Source: JANSXG01 sp024743075 (GTDB taxonomy: Bacteria > Planctomycetota > Phycisphaerae > Phycisphaerales > UBA1924). From it: DNA of 64,000 nucleotides. The position numbers were made by a program, and so were the translations under genes. Below are positions 19,708 to 28,102 of this stretch, piece after piece (the first letter of the stretch is position 1; each line of letters begins with the position of its first letter). A model generated the notes under the pieces. It was not told the DNA's origin. It was given only the letters and a program-made list of their open reading frames with translations, and did no database searches. The stretch covers positions 682,001 to 746,000 of the forward strand of contig CP159477.1 of assembly GCA_042140185.1 (NCBI GenBank), in the 5' to 3' direction.

Positions 19708-19805
19708 AGTGTCTTTCCAAATGTTCAAAAAATGAGAATCCCAACCGGCAAAGGGGTCGATTATTGGTCACCCCGCGCCGGCATCAATTTCCAATGTAGG
19801 CTCAA

Positions 19806-20039
19806 TCAGGCGGCGCTGCGACAAATTTGGTCAAAGAATCCCGACCCTTTCGTGGACAACTCGGTCACCCCGGACGAGACGATACGGATATACCCGCGGC
19901 TAATCAGCCGAGCCTTCATCTTCGTCCAGCGATCGCCAAAGCCCACCCACAACTGGTAGTCAGCGCGGTGGCCGCTCCCCTCCTCGTACAGGCGAAGAGC
20001 CTGCGCAAGGTGCCTCTTCTCGTGCTCGGACAGTGCCAT
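19806..20039 (-). CDS. Small hypothetical protein, possibly a winged-helix-like domain
   Basis: A 77-residue unrecognised protein. The N-terminal half (SEHEKRHLAQALRLYEEG) is helical. The rest (MKARLISRGYIRIVSSG, TELSTKGSGFF) has the helix plus beta-wing look of small winged-helix domains. AAGGAAAGG a few bases before the ATG supports translation. It lies upstream of the lipoprotein gene on the same strand with a 98-base gap. Function unknown. Confidence 0.5.
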   Translation of the reverse strand: MALSEHEKRHLAQALRLYEEGSGHRADYQLWVGFGDRWTKMKARLISRGYIRIVSSGVTELSTKGSGFFDQICRSAA

Positions 20040-20413
20040 GGGCCCGTCCTTTCCTTTTCAATGTGGCGCGGCGAACGCACACGCCGGACCGTCGGCGACT
20101 GAATCCAAAAGACCCCTACCGGAACAACCGGAGGTTCAGTCGAATCCGCACGGCAGCGACACACAGAGAAGGAATGGCGAATGAATAGATAAGGCCGTTT
20201 GGTCTCGTGTGTAATCGGACGCCCGTGCAGTCCCCAGCGTACACAAACTGGTGGGGGTTGCAAGTCTAAGTCGATGATTGGCAGTGATTTACGGAATTTG
20301 TCTGCCGGAACCGTCCTCTGGCGGCACACTCGGCCAGCGACGAGTTCCGCGCGTACGCTAGCATGACGCTCCCAGAGCCCGATTGGGGCCAGATCCGCCA
20401 GACGCGAGGACCA
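20040..20413. other. 374-base intergenic region between divergent genes
   Basis: This holds the RBS (AAGGAAAGG, minus strand) of the small gene and, at its right end, CGTACGCTAGC and GAGGACCA before the B12-binding/MeaB gene. A short inverted stretch around 20128-20145 (CCGGAACAACCGG) is visible. I see no convincing RNA gene, riboswitch or mobile remnant. Confidence 0.4.
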
Positions 20414-21580
20414 ATGACCACCGCCCTGCACACCCCGACGACCGAGTTCGAGAAGATCGATCGCTGCGCCGACCTGCCGCACCGTCCCCGAGTCCTGCTG
20501 GGCAAAATGGGCCTGGACGGCCACGATCGGGGGGTCAAGGTGATCGCCCGGGCCCTGCGCGATTCGGGCGTCCATGTTATCTACTCCGGCCTGTGGCAGA
20601 CGCCGCGCAGTCTCGCAGTCTCCGCTCGCGACGAAGATGTCGATGTGGTTGCCGCCTCAATGATGTCCAACTCCCACATGGTGCTGGGTCCGCGACTGCT
20701 CGAAGGCCTCCAGGCAATGGGACGCTCGGACATCCCGGTCCACATGGGCGGCATCCTGCCCCAGGAGGACCTGCCCAAGCTCAAGGAAGCTGGTGTCGCG
20801 GCGTGCTTCCCGACCGGGACGGGCCTCGCCGAGGTGGTGGAGGCGACCCGTTCGGCCGTGAAGGATCGTCAGCGACAGCTGTCCGACCACCCGACCGCCC
20901 AGCTCGCCCGCGACATCTCGCTCGCGCACGACGGCAAGCCCATCCGCGACGGGGCGAAACGCCAGCGCCCGAAGCGGGTCATCGGAATCACCGGGTCGCC
21001 CGGCGCCGGCAAGAGCACGCTCGTTGCCGCCCTCGCCAGCGAACACGCCCGGCGGTCCGAGAAGGACTCCTCGCTTGGTCGCGTCGCCGTCGTCGCCTTC
21101 GACCCGCAGAGCCCGATCACGAACGGCGCCCTGCTCGGCGACCGCCTCCGCGTGGACTTCAACCGCCTCGAGGAGCGCGTCTTCTATCGCTCACTGGCGA
21201 TCAGCGGCGAGGACTACCACGCTCTCGACGACATCATCGACCTCATCGGCGGCTGCGATACCGTCGGGGACATGGCCCCCTTCGACACGCTCTTCATCGA
21301 GACCGTTGGCGCCGGCCAGAACGAGGTCAAGATCCGTCAGCATGTGGACCACACCGCGGTGGTGTTGGTGCCGGGGATGGGCGACGCAGTCCAGATGGAC
21401 AAGGCCGGCATCCTCGAGATCGCCGACACCTTTGTCTGCAACAAGGCCGACCACCTGGGCCAGAACGAACTCATGCGGGATTTGCAGGACATCGCCGGCA
21501 AACGCAAGGTCGTCGAGACCGTCGCGACCCACGGGCAGGGCATCGCCGACCTCTACGATCGCCTGATGGGCAACGCGTGA
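20414..21580 (+). CDS. B12-binding domain fused to MeaB-type G-protein chaperone
   Basis: A 388-residue fusion. Residues 22-150 are a cobalamin-binding Rossmann domain of the methylmalonyl-CoA mutase small-subunit type, with the base-off ligand His37 in LDGHDRGVK, then SMMSNSHM and VHMGGILP. Residues 188-388 are a MeaB/ArgK GTPase: P-loop TGSPGAGKST (Lys200), DPQSPITNGALLGDR, ETVGAGQNE and NKAD. MeaB proteins protect and reload adenosylcobalamin mutases. The order is that of IcmF (fused isobutyryl-CoA mutase), but the substrate-binding mutase domain is absent. ATG at 20414 follows GAGGACCA; an earlier in-frame ATG at 20363 has no RBS. The next gene overlaps the stop. Confidence 0.85.
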   Translation: MTTALHTPTTEFEKIDRCADLPHRPRVLLGKMGLDGHDRGVKVIARALRDSGVHVIYSGLWQTPRSLAVSARDEDVDVVAASMMSNSHMVLGPRLLEGLQAMGRSDIPVHMGGILPQEDLPKLKEAGVAACFPTGTGLAEVVEATRSAVKDRQRQLSDHPTAQLARDISLAHDGKPIRDGAKRQRPKRVIGITGSPGAGKSTLVAALASEHARRSEKDSSLGRVAVVAFDPQSPITNGALLGDRLRVDFNRLEERVFYRSLAISGEDYHALDDIIDLIGGCDTVGDMAPFDTLFIETVGAGQNEVKIRQHVDHTAVVLVPGMGDAVQMDKAGILEIADTFVCNKADHLGQNELMRDLQDIAGKRKVVETVATHGQGIADLYDRLMGNA

Positions 21581-22734
21581 GCGAAACCGTTTTCCTGACG
21601 GACGCGATGCTCGCCGAGGCGGAGGCCGTCGGACTGCGCCTCCGCGCCTGCGTACATGAGGCGCTGATCCGTTCGATCGGCAGCATCCCGACTGCTCACG
21701 ACCTGGGCGTTGCGACCGGGCTGGACGGCGTGGTCTGCAAGCGGATCGCTAAATTGCTCCGCGACGGGCCGGGGCCTGGCGTGCTCACCCACGCCCCCAG
21801 TGTCGCGAACCTGCGCGACTTTGCCAGCACCCTGGAGATCCGCCGCAACCTCGGCCCGCTCGAGTCGTTCGCGCTGTGCGACGCCATCAGCAAGTTCGAG
21901 AAGTTCATCCAGGCTTTCGGCGGATCGAAGGGCGAACTCACCCGGGTCCTCCGTGGTCGGGAGACCAAAGCTTCCCAGAAACCAATCGCGACCGAGCCCC
22001 GCTGGGCGGTCCGGGCTGACGACGGGCGACTGCTGGACGCCTCAGATGGTTCGCCGCTCGCAGCAATCACCGAGCTCAATCCGCTCCGGGAAGACCCAGC
22101 TGGCCTTGCCGACCGGCTGGAAGCGCTCGCCGTGGCCGGCATCGTCATCACCTGGTCCGGCTCGCTCGCCGAAGAGCTCTTCGCTCGCGACCCGGGTGCG
22201 TGGGGCGGCGAACGGCTCGATCAACTCGGCAAACTCTGTCGCGACCTCGCTCCGGAACTGCGTCGTCGCGGCGTGCGATGGCTGCTCCGCCCGCACTGCC
22301 GCCACGTGCTCTGCGACCCGCAACGCTGCGTCAGTTTCCTGCGGACCCAAGTCAGCGGTGGGGCGGTCCGTCAAGCGATCGGCATCGCCCTCGACCCGAG
22401 CGCACTGCTCGAACAGTCCATGCTGAACGCATCGTCCGGCGCCGGTGCGACCCCCGAGGAGTTCGTCGGCCGCGCGATCCGCGTGCTCGGTCCGGTGAGC
22501 GACTGGCTTCTGCTCTCCAGCGTGAAGCCCGCCGAGCAGGATGCTGAGTCCGACTTCGAGTCCGCACCCCTCCCGGCGCGTTGCCCGCTCGGCGACGGTG
22601 CGCTCGATCTCACTCGCCTCGGAGAGGATCTGAGGTCGGTCGCGCCGTTCCTGCAGAATGTCGCGCCTAGCGACGGCGACCCGCGACCCCAACTCGACGC
22701 CCTCCGAGCCATGCTTCGGGGCGACGAGGCCTGA
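21577..22734 (+). CDS. Unknown protein coupled to the B12/MeaB fusion
   Basis: A 385-residue protein that I cannot assign. Residues 15-125 are helical with an HTH-like look (IGSIPTAHDLGVATGLDGVVCKRIAKLL). Residues 150-330 alternate strands and helices, with WLLRPHCRHVLCDPQRC, an Asp/Glu-rich pattern and a terminal SDWLLLSSVKP, which suggests a xylose-isomerase-like TIM barrel. The GTG start overlaps the upstream TGA (GTGA), so it is translationally coupled to the B12-binding/MeaB gene and presumably acts with it or regulates the same pathway. The fold guesses are inference. Confidence 0.7.
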   Translation: MSETVFLTDAMLAEAEAVGLRLRACVHEALIRSIGSIPTAHDLGVATGLDGVVCKRIAKLLRDGPGPGVLTHAPSVANLRDFASTLEIRRNLGPLESFALCDAISKFEKFIQAFGGSKGELTRVLRGRETKASQKPIATEPRWAVRADDGRLLDASDGSPLAAITELNPLREDPAGLADRLEALAVAGIVITWSGSLAEELFARDPGAWGGERLDQLGKLCRDLAPELRRRGVRWLLRPHCRHVLCDPQRCVSFLRTQVSGGAVRQAIGIALDPSALLEQSMLNASSGAGATPEEFVGRAIRVLGPVSDWLLLSSVKPAEQDAESDFESAPLPARCPLGDGALDLTRLGEDLRSVAPFLQNVAPSDGDPRPQLDALRAMLRGDEA

Positions 22735-22743
22735 CACCGCGGA

Positions 22744-22749
22744 TACACT
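22744..22749 (+). promoter_or_regulatory. Putative -10 box (TACACT) for nuoC
   Basis: GGATACACTGCC lies just after the upstream stop codon. It would give a leader of about 35 bases containing CCGGAG before the nuoC ATG. Confidence 0.45.
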
Positions 22750-22790
22750 GCCCCTCTGACCCCGACTCCTGATCCCGGAGCCACGAGCCG

Positions 22791-23360
22791 ATGCCCGCAG
22801 CCAAGCCCCACAAGCCGAACCTCGATCACCCGACCCTGAAACTCGTCAAGGAAAAGTTCCCTGACACCAAGTTCAAGGCCACCGAGTATCGCGGGCAGAC
22901 CTCCCTCATCGTCGCGCCGCAGGATTTCCACGAGGTCATGCGCTTTCTCCGCGATGACGAACGCTGCGCCTACGACTTCTTGTCCGAGTGCTTCGGCATC
23001 GATTACCTGAACTACCCCGCCCCCCAGCCCGGCCGATTCGCGGTGGTCTACAACCTCGTCAACACCAAGACCGCCGACCGCTTCTTTGTGAAGGTCTATG
23101 TCGACCCTTCTCTCCCGACCGACGGTATCGAGAAGGATCCCGCTTTGGTCATCGACAGCGTCTGCGATCTCTGGCCCAGCGCCGAATGGCCGGAGCGTGA
23201 GGTGTTCGACATGTTCGGCATCCGCTTCAACGACCACCCGGACATGCGTCGAATCCTGACCTGGGAAGAGTACCCCGGCCATCCACTCCGCAAGGACTAC
23301 CCCCTGCGTGGCCGCGGTGAGCGCGAGCATTTCAAGATCGTCGACCGTTCCGACGCCTGA
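22791..23360 (+). CDS. nuoC: NADH-quinone oxidoreductase subunit C, stand-alone
   Basis: A 189-residue complex I 30-kDa subunit from the peripheral arm next to the quinone channel. The signature is intact: YDFLSECFGIDY near residue 65, then PSAEWPEREVFDMFGIRFNDHPDMRRIL and the HPLRKDYPL tail. It is neither fused to NuoD nor flanked by other nuo genes: upstream is the unknown B12-linked gene, downstream a convergent cysteine desulfurase. It has its own promoter box. Length is normal. Confidence 0.93.
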   Translation: MPAAKPHKPNLDHPTLKLVKEKFPDTKFKATEYRGQTSLIVAPQDFHEVMRFLRDDERCAYDFLSECFGIDYLNYPAPQPGRFAVVYNLVNTKTADRFFVKVYVDPSLPTDGIEKDPALVIDSVCDLWPSAEWPEREVFDMFGIRFNDHPDMRRILTWEEYPGHPLRKDYPLRGRGEREHFKIVDRSDA

Positions 23361-23367
23361 ATCGCCT

Positions 23368-24603
23368 TCAGGCCGACACGCCCGCACGCCGAATCCGCTC
23401 CACGCAGCTTGTCACGATCTCGATCGCCCGATCGATTGCGTCGTCGGTGGTGTCGCGTGACAGACTGAACCGGATCGAACCGTGCGCCGAGACCGGATCC
23501 ACGCCCATCGCCAGCAGCACCGGCGACGGGTCGAGCGAGCCCGACGAGCACGCCGCGCCCGCCGACGCCGCGAGCCCACGCTCGGAGAACTGGAGCAGCA
23601 GCGCTTCGGCCTCGCACCCCGGGAACGCGATGTTGCTCGTGTTCCACAGTCGTGCATCGCGCGCGCCGGGGCCGTTGCGATGAGCCCCTTCGACCCGCTC
23701 CAGTAGCGTGTGTTCCAACCGATCACGCAGATCCGCCACCCGGTGCCGGCCCGATCCGTCGCGCAGCCACTCGCCCGCCCGCCGACACGCCGCCCCGAGC
23801 GCCGCGATGGCAGGTACCGCTTCCGTCCCGCCCCGTCGCCCCTTCTCCTGCGCTCCGAGGACCTGCGGCCGCAGCCGGATCGTTCGCGAGGCGAACAGCG
23901 CCCCGGCTCCCTTGAGCCCGTGAAACTTGTGCCCAGACAGGCAGAGCAGGTCGATGTGCACCGCATCGTTGTCCGTGGCGATCCGCTCGCCGCCGAACGG
24001 CGATCTGGGCTGGTCGATCTGCGTCGGCATCTTGCCGATCCACTGCGTTGCATCGCAGAAGAACACAACCTCCCGCGCCTTGCACCGCTGCCCGATCGCG
24101 CCGACCGGCTGGTGGGTTCCGGTCTCATTGTTCGCCCACTGCACGCTGACCATGCCGATCCGATCGGCGTGCGCGTTGAGCAGTTCGTCGAGGTGCCCCA
24201 AATCGATCGTTCCGGTCTGATCAACACGGATGTGCTCGACTTCGGCCCCGACGCCGCCCTCGCCAGGCGGCTTGCTCAATGCTTCACAGATGTCCCGCAC
24301 CGCCTCGTGCTCGATCGCGGTCGTCAGGATCACGGGTCGCCCGGCCGGCGCTGCCAGCGACATCACCCCCCGATGAGCCAGATCGATCGCCTCGGTCGCG
24401 CAACTGGTGAACGTGATGTCTCTTGGCTTCACACCGAGCAGTTCCGCGACCGAACCCCGAGCCCGCTCGACCTCCTGTCGTGCGGCCTGTCCCGCGCGGT
24501 GAACCGAGGACGGGTTGTGCCAGTGCTCGCGCATGCACGCCTCGGCCGCCTCGATGGCTTCGCCGCACGGTTGTGTGGTCGCGTTGTGGTCGAGGTGGAT
24601 CAT
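23368..24603 (-). CDS. Cysteine desulfurase (NifS/IscS family)
   Basis: A 411-residue PLP enzyme that takes sulfur from cysteine for Fe-S clusters and thiolation. It starts MIHLDHNATTQP. The PLP lysine lies in LSGHKFHGLKGAGALF, the cofactor-stacking region in SVQWANNETGTHQPV and the persulfide Cys in SAGAACSSGSLDPS near residue 345, in the extended group-I loop. It converges on nuoC with a seven-base gap and has a TACACT box nine bases before its ATG. There is no iscU or iscA beside it. Confidence 0.92.
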   Translation of the reverse strand: MIHLDHNATTQPCGEAIEAAEACMREHWHNPSSVHRAGQAARQEVERARGSVAELLGVKPRDITFTSCATEAIDLAHRGVMSLAAPAGRPVILTTAIEHEAVRDICEALSKPPGEGGVGAEVEHIRVDQTGTIDLGHLDELLNAHADRIGMVSVQWANNETGTHQPVGAIGQRCKAREVVFFCDATQWIGKMPTQIDQPRSPFGGERIATDNDAVHIDLLCLSGHKFHGLKGAGALFASRTIRLRPQVLGAQEKGRRGGTEAVPAIAALGAACRRAGEWLRDGSGRHRVADLRDRLEHTLLERVEGAHRNGPGARDARLWNTSNIAFPGCEAEALLLQFSERGLAASAGAACSSGSLDPSPVLLAMGVDPVSAHGSIRFSLSRDTTDDAIDRAIEIVTSCVERIRRAGVSA

Positions 24604-24612
24604 CCCACCCGG

Positions 24613-24618
24613 AGTGTA
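24613..24618 (-). promoter_or_regulatory. Putative -10 box (TACACT) of a leaderless transcript
   Basis: On the minus strand CGCTACACTCCGG ends nine bases before the cysteine desulfurase ATG at 24603. It falls between that gene and the upstream TetR gene, so the desulfurase need not rely on readthrough. Confidence 0.5.
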
Positions 24619-24642
24619 GCGGGGGAGGTCCGGCGACTGCGC

Positions 24643-25305
24643 TCAGGGCACATCGTGTCCGACGTTGCCCTCGCCTTCGGTCAGCACCCACTCGTCCTGG
24701 ATCTGTCGCGCCCGCTCGCCCAGCATCAGGCGCGTGATGACCTGACGGACACGCGTGCCCTTGTCGTCGACCGCGTGCCCATCGATGCCCAGCGGGGCCA
24801 TGATGCCGAAGCCGAGCCCGAGGTGCAGCAGCGTCCAGGCTGTGATCTCCGGGCTGAACGCCTTCGAGACCTGTCCCTGCTCCTGCGCCAGCGAGACCTC
24901 GTGGGCCACGAACTCGTGAAGCTTGTCCACGTGGTGCTTGAGCGCATCAAGGATCTCCGGGTCCTCGATCTCGGTCATCGCCTGCACAATGACGCGGTAA
25001 ACACCCCGTCCTCGCTGGGTAATCATCGGGTTCGCCGCGATCAGGCGACGCAATCGCTGGGCCGGGTCCTTGGCGTTGTGGAGCTGCTCCTGCCAGAGGT
25101 CGATCGTCATCTGTCCGGCCTTCTCGATGACCGCGATGAACAGGTCCTTCTTCGAGGAGAAATGCCGGTAGATGATCGGCTCGGTGACTCCCGCCGCCTT
25201 CGCCAACTGCGCCGTCGTCGAGCCCGAAAAACCCCGTTCCGCGAACAATGCCACCGCCGTGTCGAGGAGTTGTTCGCGTCGTTGGGCGGCGGGCAGGCGG
25301 GTCAT
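24643..25305 (-). CDS. TetR/AcrR-family transcriptional regulator
   Basis: A 220-residue regulator. The N-terminal HTH is clear (RREQLLDTAVALFAERGF, TTAQLAKAAGVTEPIIYRHFSSKKDLF), followed by a helical ligand domain of typical length. The ATG at 25305 starts just before the conserved LPAAQRREQLL; a TTG 24 bases further up is the only longer option. A TATACT box lies at 25358-25363 on the same strand. The target is unknown; the nearest same-strand gene is the cysteine desulfurase, 39 bases downstream. Confidence 0.9.
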   Translation of the reverse strand: MTRLPAAQRREQLLDTAVALFAERGFSGSTTAQLAKAAGVTEPIIYRHFSSKKDLFIAVIEKAGQMTIDLWQEQLHNAKDPAQRLRRLIAANPMITQRGRGVYRVIVQAMTEIEDPEILDALKHHVDKLHEFVAHEVSLAQEQGQVSKAFSPEITAWTLLHLGLGFGIMAPLGIDGHAVDDKGTRVRQVITRLMLGERARQIQDEWVLTEGEGNVGHDVP

Positions 25306-25357
25306 TGTCGGGCAAGGCCTCGCAGGCAATGGGGTGGGCGCGGTTGGCTGATAGGTT

Positions 25358-25363
25358 AGTATA
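25358..25363 (-). promoter_or_regulatory. Putative -10 box (TATACT) for the TetR gene
   Basis: TTCGCGTATACTAACC on the minus strand is the best match to a sigma-70 -10 box in the neighbourhood, about 53 bases upstream of the ATG. Autorepression through this site is possible, but I see no perfect palindrome. Confidence 0.45.
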
Positions 25364-25437
25364 CGCGAACATATCGGCGCTCGGAGGTCGGTGGATAAAC
25401 CGATTCTTCTGATTCGACGCCCACTCCGCGGGCTGGT

Positions 25438-25725
25438 TCAATGCGATCGGTCGCGTGGCGGGCACGGGTCGTATCCGCCCCCCCCGAACGGATGGCACCG
25501 TCCGATCCGTTTCGCCGTGAGCCAGGTCGCCCGGATCGCGTGATGCGTTCGGTAGCAGTCGATCGCGTACCGCGAGCAGGTGGGCTGGAACCGGCAGTGC
25601 CCGCCGACGAACGGCGAAAGCACGATCTGATAGACCCGGATCATCAGGATGAACGGCCCGTTCAGCACCGCCAGCGGGTGGCGCGAGTGTGCCTCGCTCT
25701 CGGGATCGCGCCGGTTCGTGTTCAT
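25438..25725 (-). CDS. yidD: Membrane protein insertion efficiency factor YidD
   Basis: A 95-residue YidD-family protein that assists membrane protein insertion beside YidC. The core is unmistakable: IRVYQIVLSPFVGGHCRFQPTCSRYA followed by CYRTHHAIRATWLTAKRIGRCHPFGGGGYDP. The ATG at 25725 overlaps the rnpA stop (ATGA), which fixes the start and shows coupling; a GTG 39 bases upstream is less likely. rnpA-yidD is the usual order. Confidence 0.92.
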   Translation of the reverse strand: MNTNRRDPESEAHSRHPLAVLNGPFILMIRVYQIVLSPFVGGHCRFQPTCSRYAIDCYRTHHAIRATWLTAKRIGRCHPFGGGGYDPCPPRDRSH

Positions 25726-26108
25726 CGGTCGGCCCCGGCGCCGCGTCGCTCGCGCTTTGACCATTCGGCGTGCAACTGCAAGGCCGTCGTGCGCAGCAGT
25801 TCACGGTACTCGGCCTCACCCATCGCTTCGTGCGGGCGAACGGCCACAATCAGGTCGTAGCCGCCGGCGTCGTGACGGGGAAGGTCGGCGTGCAGCATGC
25901 GGAACGACTCACGCAGACACCGCTTCACGCGGTTCCGCGTTGGAGCCGTCCCGACCCGTTTCGGCACGGAGAGCCCGAGCCGGTGGTGCGGAAGGTCGTT
26001 CCGGAGCGCGAACACGGTCAGCGGCCCGCGATGCTTGCGCACCTTCGCCGCGTAGACCGCGTCGAACTCTCGCTTGTGCGCGAGCCGGTGGCGCCGTCGA
26101 AAGAGCAT
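25722..26108 (-). CDS. rnpA: Ribonuclease P protein component RnpA
   Basis: The protein subunit of RNase P, which matures tRNA 5' ends with the RNA subunit. Family marks are FRRRHRLAHKREFDAVY at the N-terminus, RLGLSVPKRVGTAPTRNRVKRCLRESFR (the RNR core) and DLIVAVRP. The ATG at 26108 gives 128 residues starting at the conserved LFRRRHRL; an in-frame ATG at 26150 would add 14 residues and cannot be excluded. rpmH, which normally precedes rnpA, is missing: the ClC gene ends just upstream. Confidence 0.9.
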   Translation of the reverse strand: MLFRRRHRLAHKREFDAVYAAKVRKHRGPLTVFALRNDLPHHRLGLSVPKRVGTAPTRNRVKRCLRESFRMLHADLPRHDAGGYDLIVAVRPHEAMGEAEYRELLRTTALQLHAEWSKRERRGAGADR

Positions 26109-26162
26109 CCGGGTTGCCTGCGGGCGTTCGGGCATGACCTGAGACAGCATACGCCAGTCGCG

Positions 26163-28049
26163 TCAGCGTTCGGCGAGGGCCTGCTGGTATCGGCGCATCA
26201 GTCGGCCACGCGTGACCAGGCCGTAGACCATCGCGTTGCCGTGCGGCTTGCCGACCGGCGGCCCGACCATCGCCAGCGACGACACATCGGTGTCGCTGAA
26301 CTTGCGGAGCACGCTGTCCAGCGGCTCATCGGGCTCGATGGTCGGCAGGTCCGAGCGGACCAATTCCGCCACCAGCAGGTACGGGATCGCCTCGCGCTCG
26401 ATCAGCACCATCCGAAGGTCCTGCGCCGTGACCAGCCCGACGTACTGGTTGTCCGAATCGATCACGACGAAGTCGACGATCCGGTAGATATCGCGAAGCT
26501 CGAATAGGCGGGACACCGGGTCGGCCGGGCGGACCTCAACATGCGGGATGGCCTGGATATCGCGGGCCGTCAGCCGCCGGAGCATCGTCAGGTCGGCGCG
26601 GGTGCCAAAACTCACGCCGCGCCGCGTCAGCTTGTACGAGTAGATCGAGTCGCTCATGACGAGCTGCGCGACAACCGTCGCGAGCACCGCCGCGAGCATG
26701 ATCGGGAGCAGCACGTACACATCGCGGGTGAGCTCGAACAGGATCAGGATAGCCGTGAGCGGGGCGTGGCTCGTCCCGGCGACGACCGCCGCCATGCCGA
26801 CCAAGGCGTAAGCCGCCGGTGATCCGCCCTCGGGGAGCAGCCCAACCATCGAAAGAGCCTGCCCGAACAGCCCGCCTGCCGCCGCGCCGAGAAACAGCGA
26901 CGGCGCGAACACGCCGCCGGATCCACCGGAGCCGAGCGTGAGCGCGGTCGCCACGCCTTTGCACACGAGCAGCAGCGACAGCATCAGCAGCGTGGTCGAG
27001 ACCATCTGCCCGGTCCGCAGCTCGTTCGCGACAAGCCCGTCGTCCGAGGCAGCTGCCGGGTTGAAGGTCGACGGCTCGAGGAGCGCATCGATCGTTTCGT
27101 AGCCGTTGCCGAAGAAGTTGGGGATCGAGGCATCGAGCCCCTGCGTCCGCGACACCAGCACGTAGCCGATACCCAGCACGCCCATCGCCAGAGCGCCAAC
27201 GACAGGTTTGGCGATCTCGTGCATCTTCAGCCGGGCGGTCACCGTTTCAACTCGATCCAGCATCCGGATGAAGCCCACCGCCACCAATCCGCAGATCAGC
27301 CCAAGAATCAGGTACGAGGGCAGTTCACCGATCGTGAACTTGTACTCGGCGAGTTCACCGGTAACGGCGAACAGAGCCTCGTTGCGACCGAGCACCGCCT
27401 GCGTGGTCGCGGTCGAAATGACCGAGGCGACCACGATCGGCGTGAAGGTCTTGAGCGAGAAGTCACGGAGCAGGATCTCCAAGCAGAAAAACACGCCCGC
27501 GATGGGCGCGTTGAACACCGACGCGATGCCCGCCGCCGCGCCGCAACCGAGCAGCGTCGGCACCTGCTCGCGGTCGATGCGGAGAAACTGCGCGATCCCC
27601 GAGCCGATCGCCGAGCCGATCATCACGATCGGGCCTTCCGTACCTGCCGAGCCGCCGGAGCCGATCGTTGTGATCGAGGTGAGCGCTTTGAGAAGCGCTG
27701 CGCGCTTGCACAACACCCCGCCGCGCCGATAGACGGAATCGATGACTTCAGGCACACCGTGCCCGCGTGCCTCGGCGCGAGGAAGAAGATCAGAATGGCC
27801 GTCACGAGCGCCGACCATCGGGAGCACCGGCAGCAGCCACAGCGGGAGGTCGCGCATAAGCGAGAACGTGCCGTCCGTCGTGACGTCAAGCAGCTTTTTA
27901 AACCCGATCGCACCGAACGCAGCGACCGCACCGATCGCGGCGCCGAGCGAGATCAGGTACCAGTCGTCGCGCAGGCCGGCCTTCCCGGCCAGCCCGGTCA
28001 GGCGCTTCCATATCTGGAGATTGGGTGGGCTCGCGGGCGAATCTGCCAT
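26163..28049 (-). CDS. ClC-family chloride channel/transporter with CBS domains
   Basis: A 628-residue membrane protein with 10-12 helices in residues 30-460. The selectivity motifs are GSGGSAGTEGPIVMIG (GxEGP with the gating Glu; Thr for the usual Lys/Arg) and GSGGSGGVFAPSLFLG, and SVFNAPIAGVFF lies between them. Residues 490-615 form two CBS domains that probably bind adenine nucleotides. It transports Cl- either as a channel or as a Cl-/H+ exchanger. It lies between topA and rnpA on the same strand. Confidence 0.92.
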   Translation of the reverse strand: MADSPASPPNLQIWKRLTGLAGKAGLRDDWYLISLGAAIGAVAAFGAIGFKKLLDVTTDGTFSLMRDLPLWLLPVLPMVGARDGHSDLLPRAEARGHGVPEVIDSVYRRGGVLCKRAALLKALTSITTIGSGGSAGTEGPIVMIGSAIGSGIAQFLRIDREQVPTLLGCGAAAGIASVFNAPIAGVFFCLEILLRDFSLKTFTPIVVASVISTATTQAVLGRNEALFAVTGELAEYKFTIGELPSYLILGLICGLVAVGFIRMLDRVETVTARLKMHEIAKPVVGALAMGVLGIGYVLVSRTQGLDASIPNFFGNGYETIDALLEPSTFNPAAASDDGLVANELRTGQMVSTTLLMLSLLLVCKGVATALTLGSGGSGGVFAPSLFLGAAAGGLFGQALSMVGLLPEGGSPAAYALVGMAAVVAGTSHAPLTAILILFELTRDVYVLLPIMLAAVLATVVAQLVMSDSIYSYKLTRRGVSFGTRADLTMLRRLTARDIQAIPHVEVRPADPVSRLFELRDIYRIVDFVVIDSDNQYVGLVTAQDLRMVLIEREAIPYLLVAELVRSDLPTIEPDEPLDSVLRKFSDTDVSSLAMVGPPVGKPHGNAMVYGLVTRGRLMRRYQQALAER

Positions 28050-28102
28050 GCTCCGGCGAAAGGTATCGCGCGCTCAGGCAAATTGCACACGGACCGGGTT
28101 GC

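Noticed and set aside
20040..20413. Cobalamin riboswitch before the B12-binding/MeaB gene
   Set aside because: I cannot find the conserved B12-box sequence or the expected multi-stem layout in this gap.
25438..28049. Replication origin near rnpA/yidD
   Set aside because: No dnaA, rpmH, DnaA-box cluster or AT-rich region is visible here.
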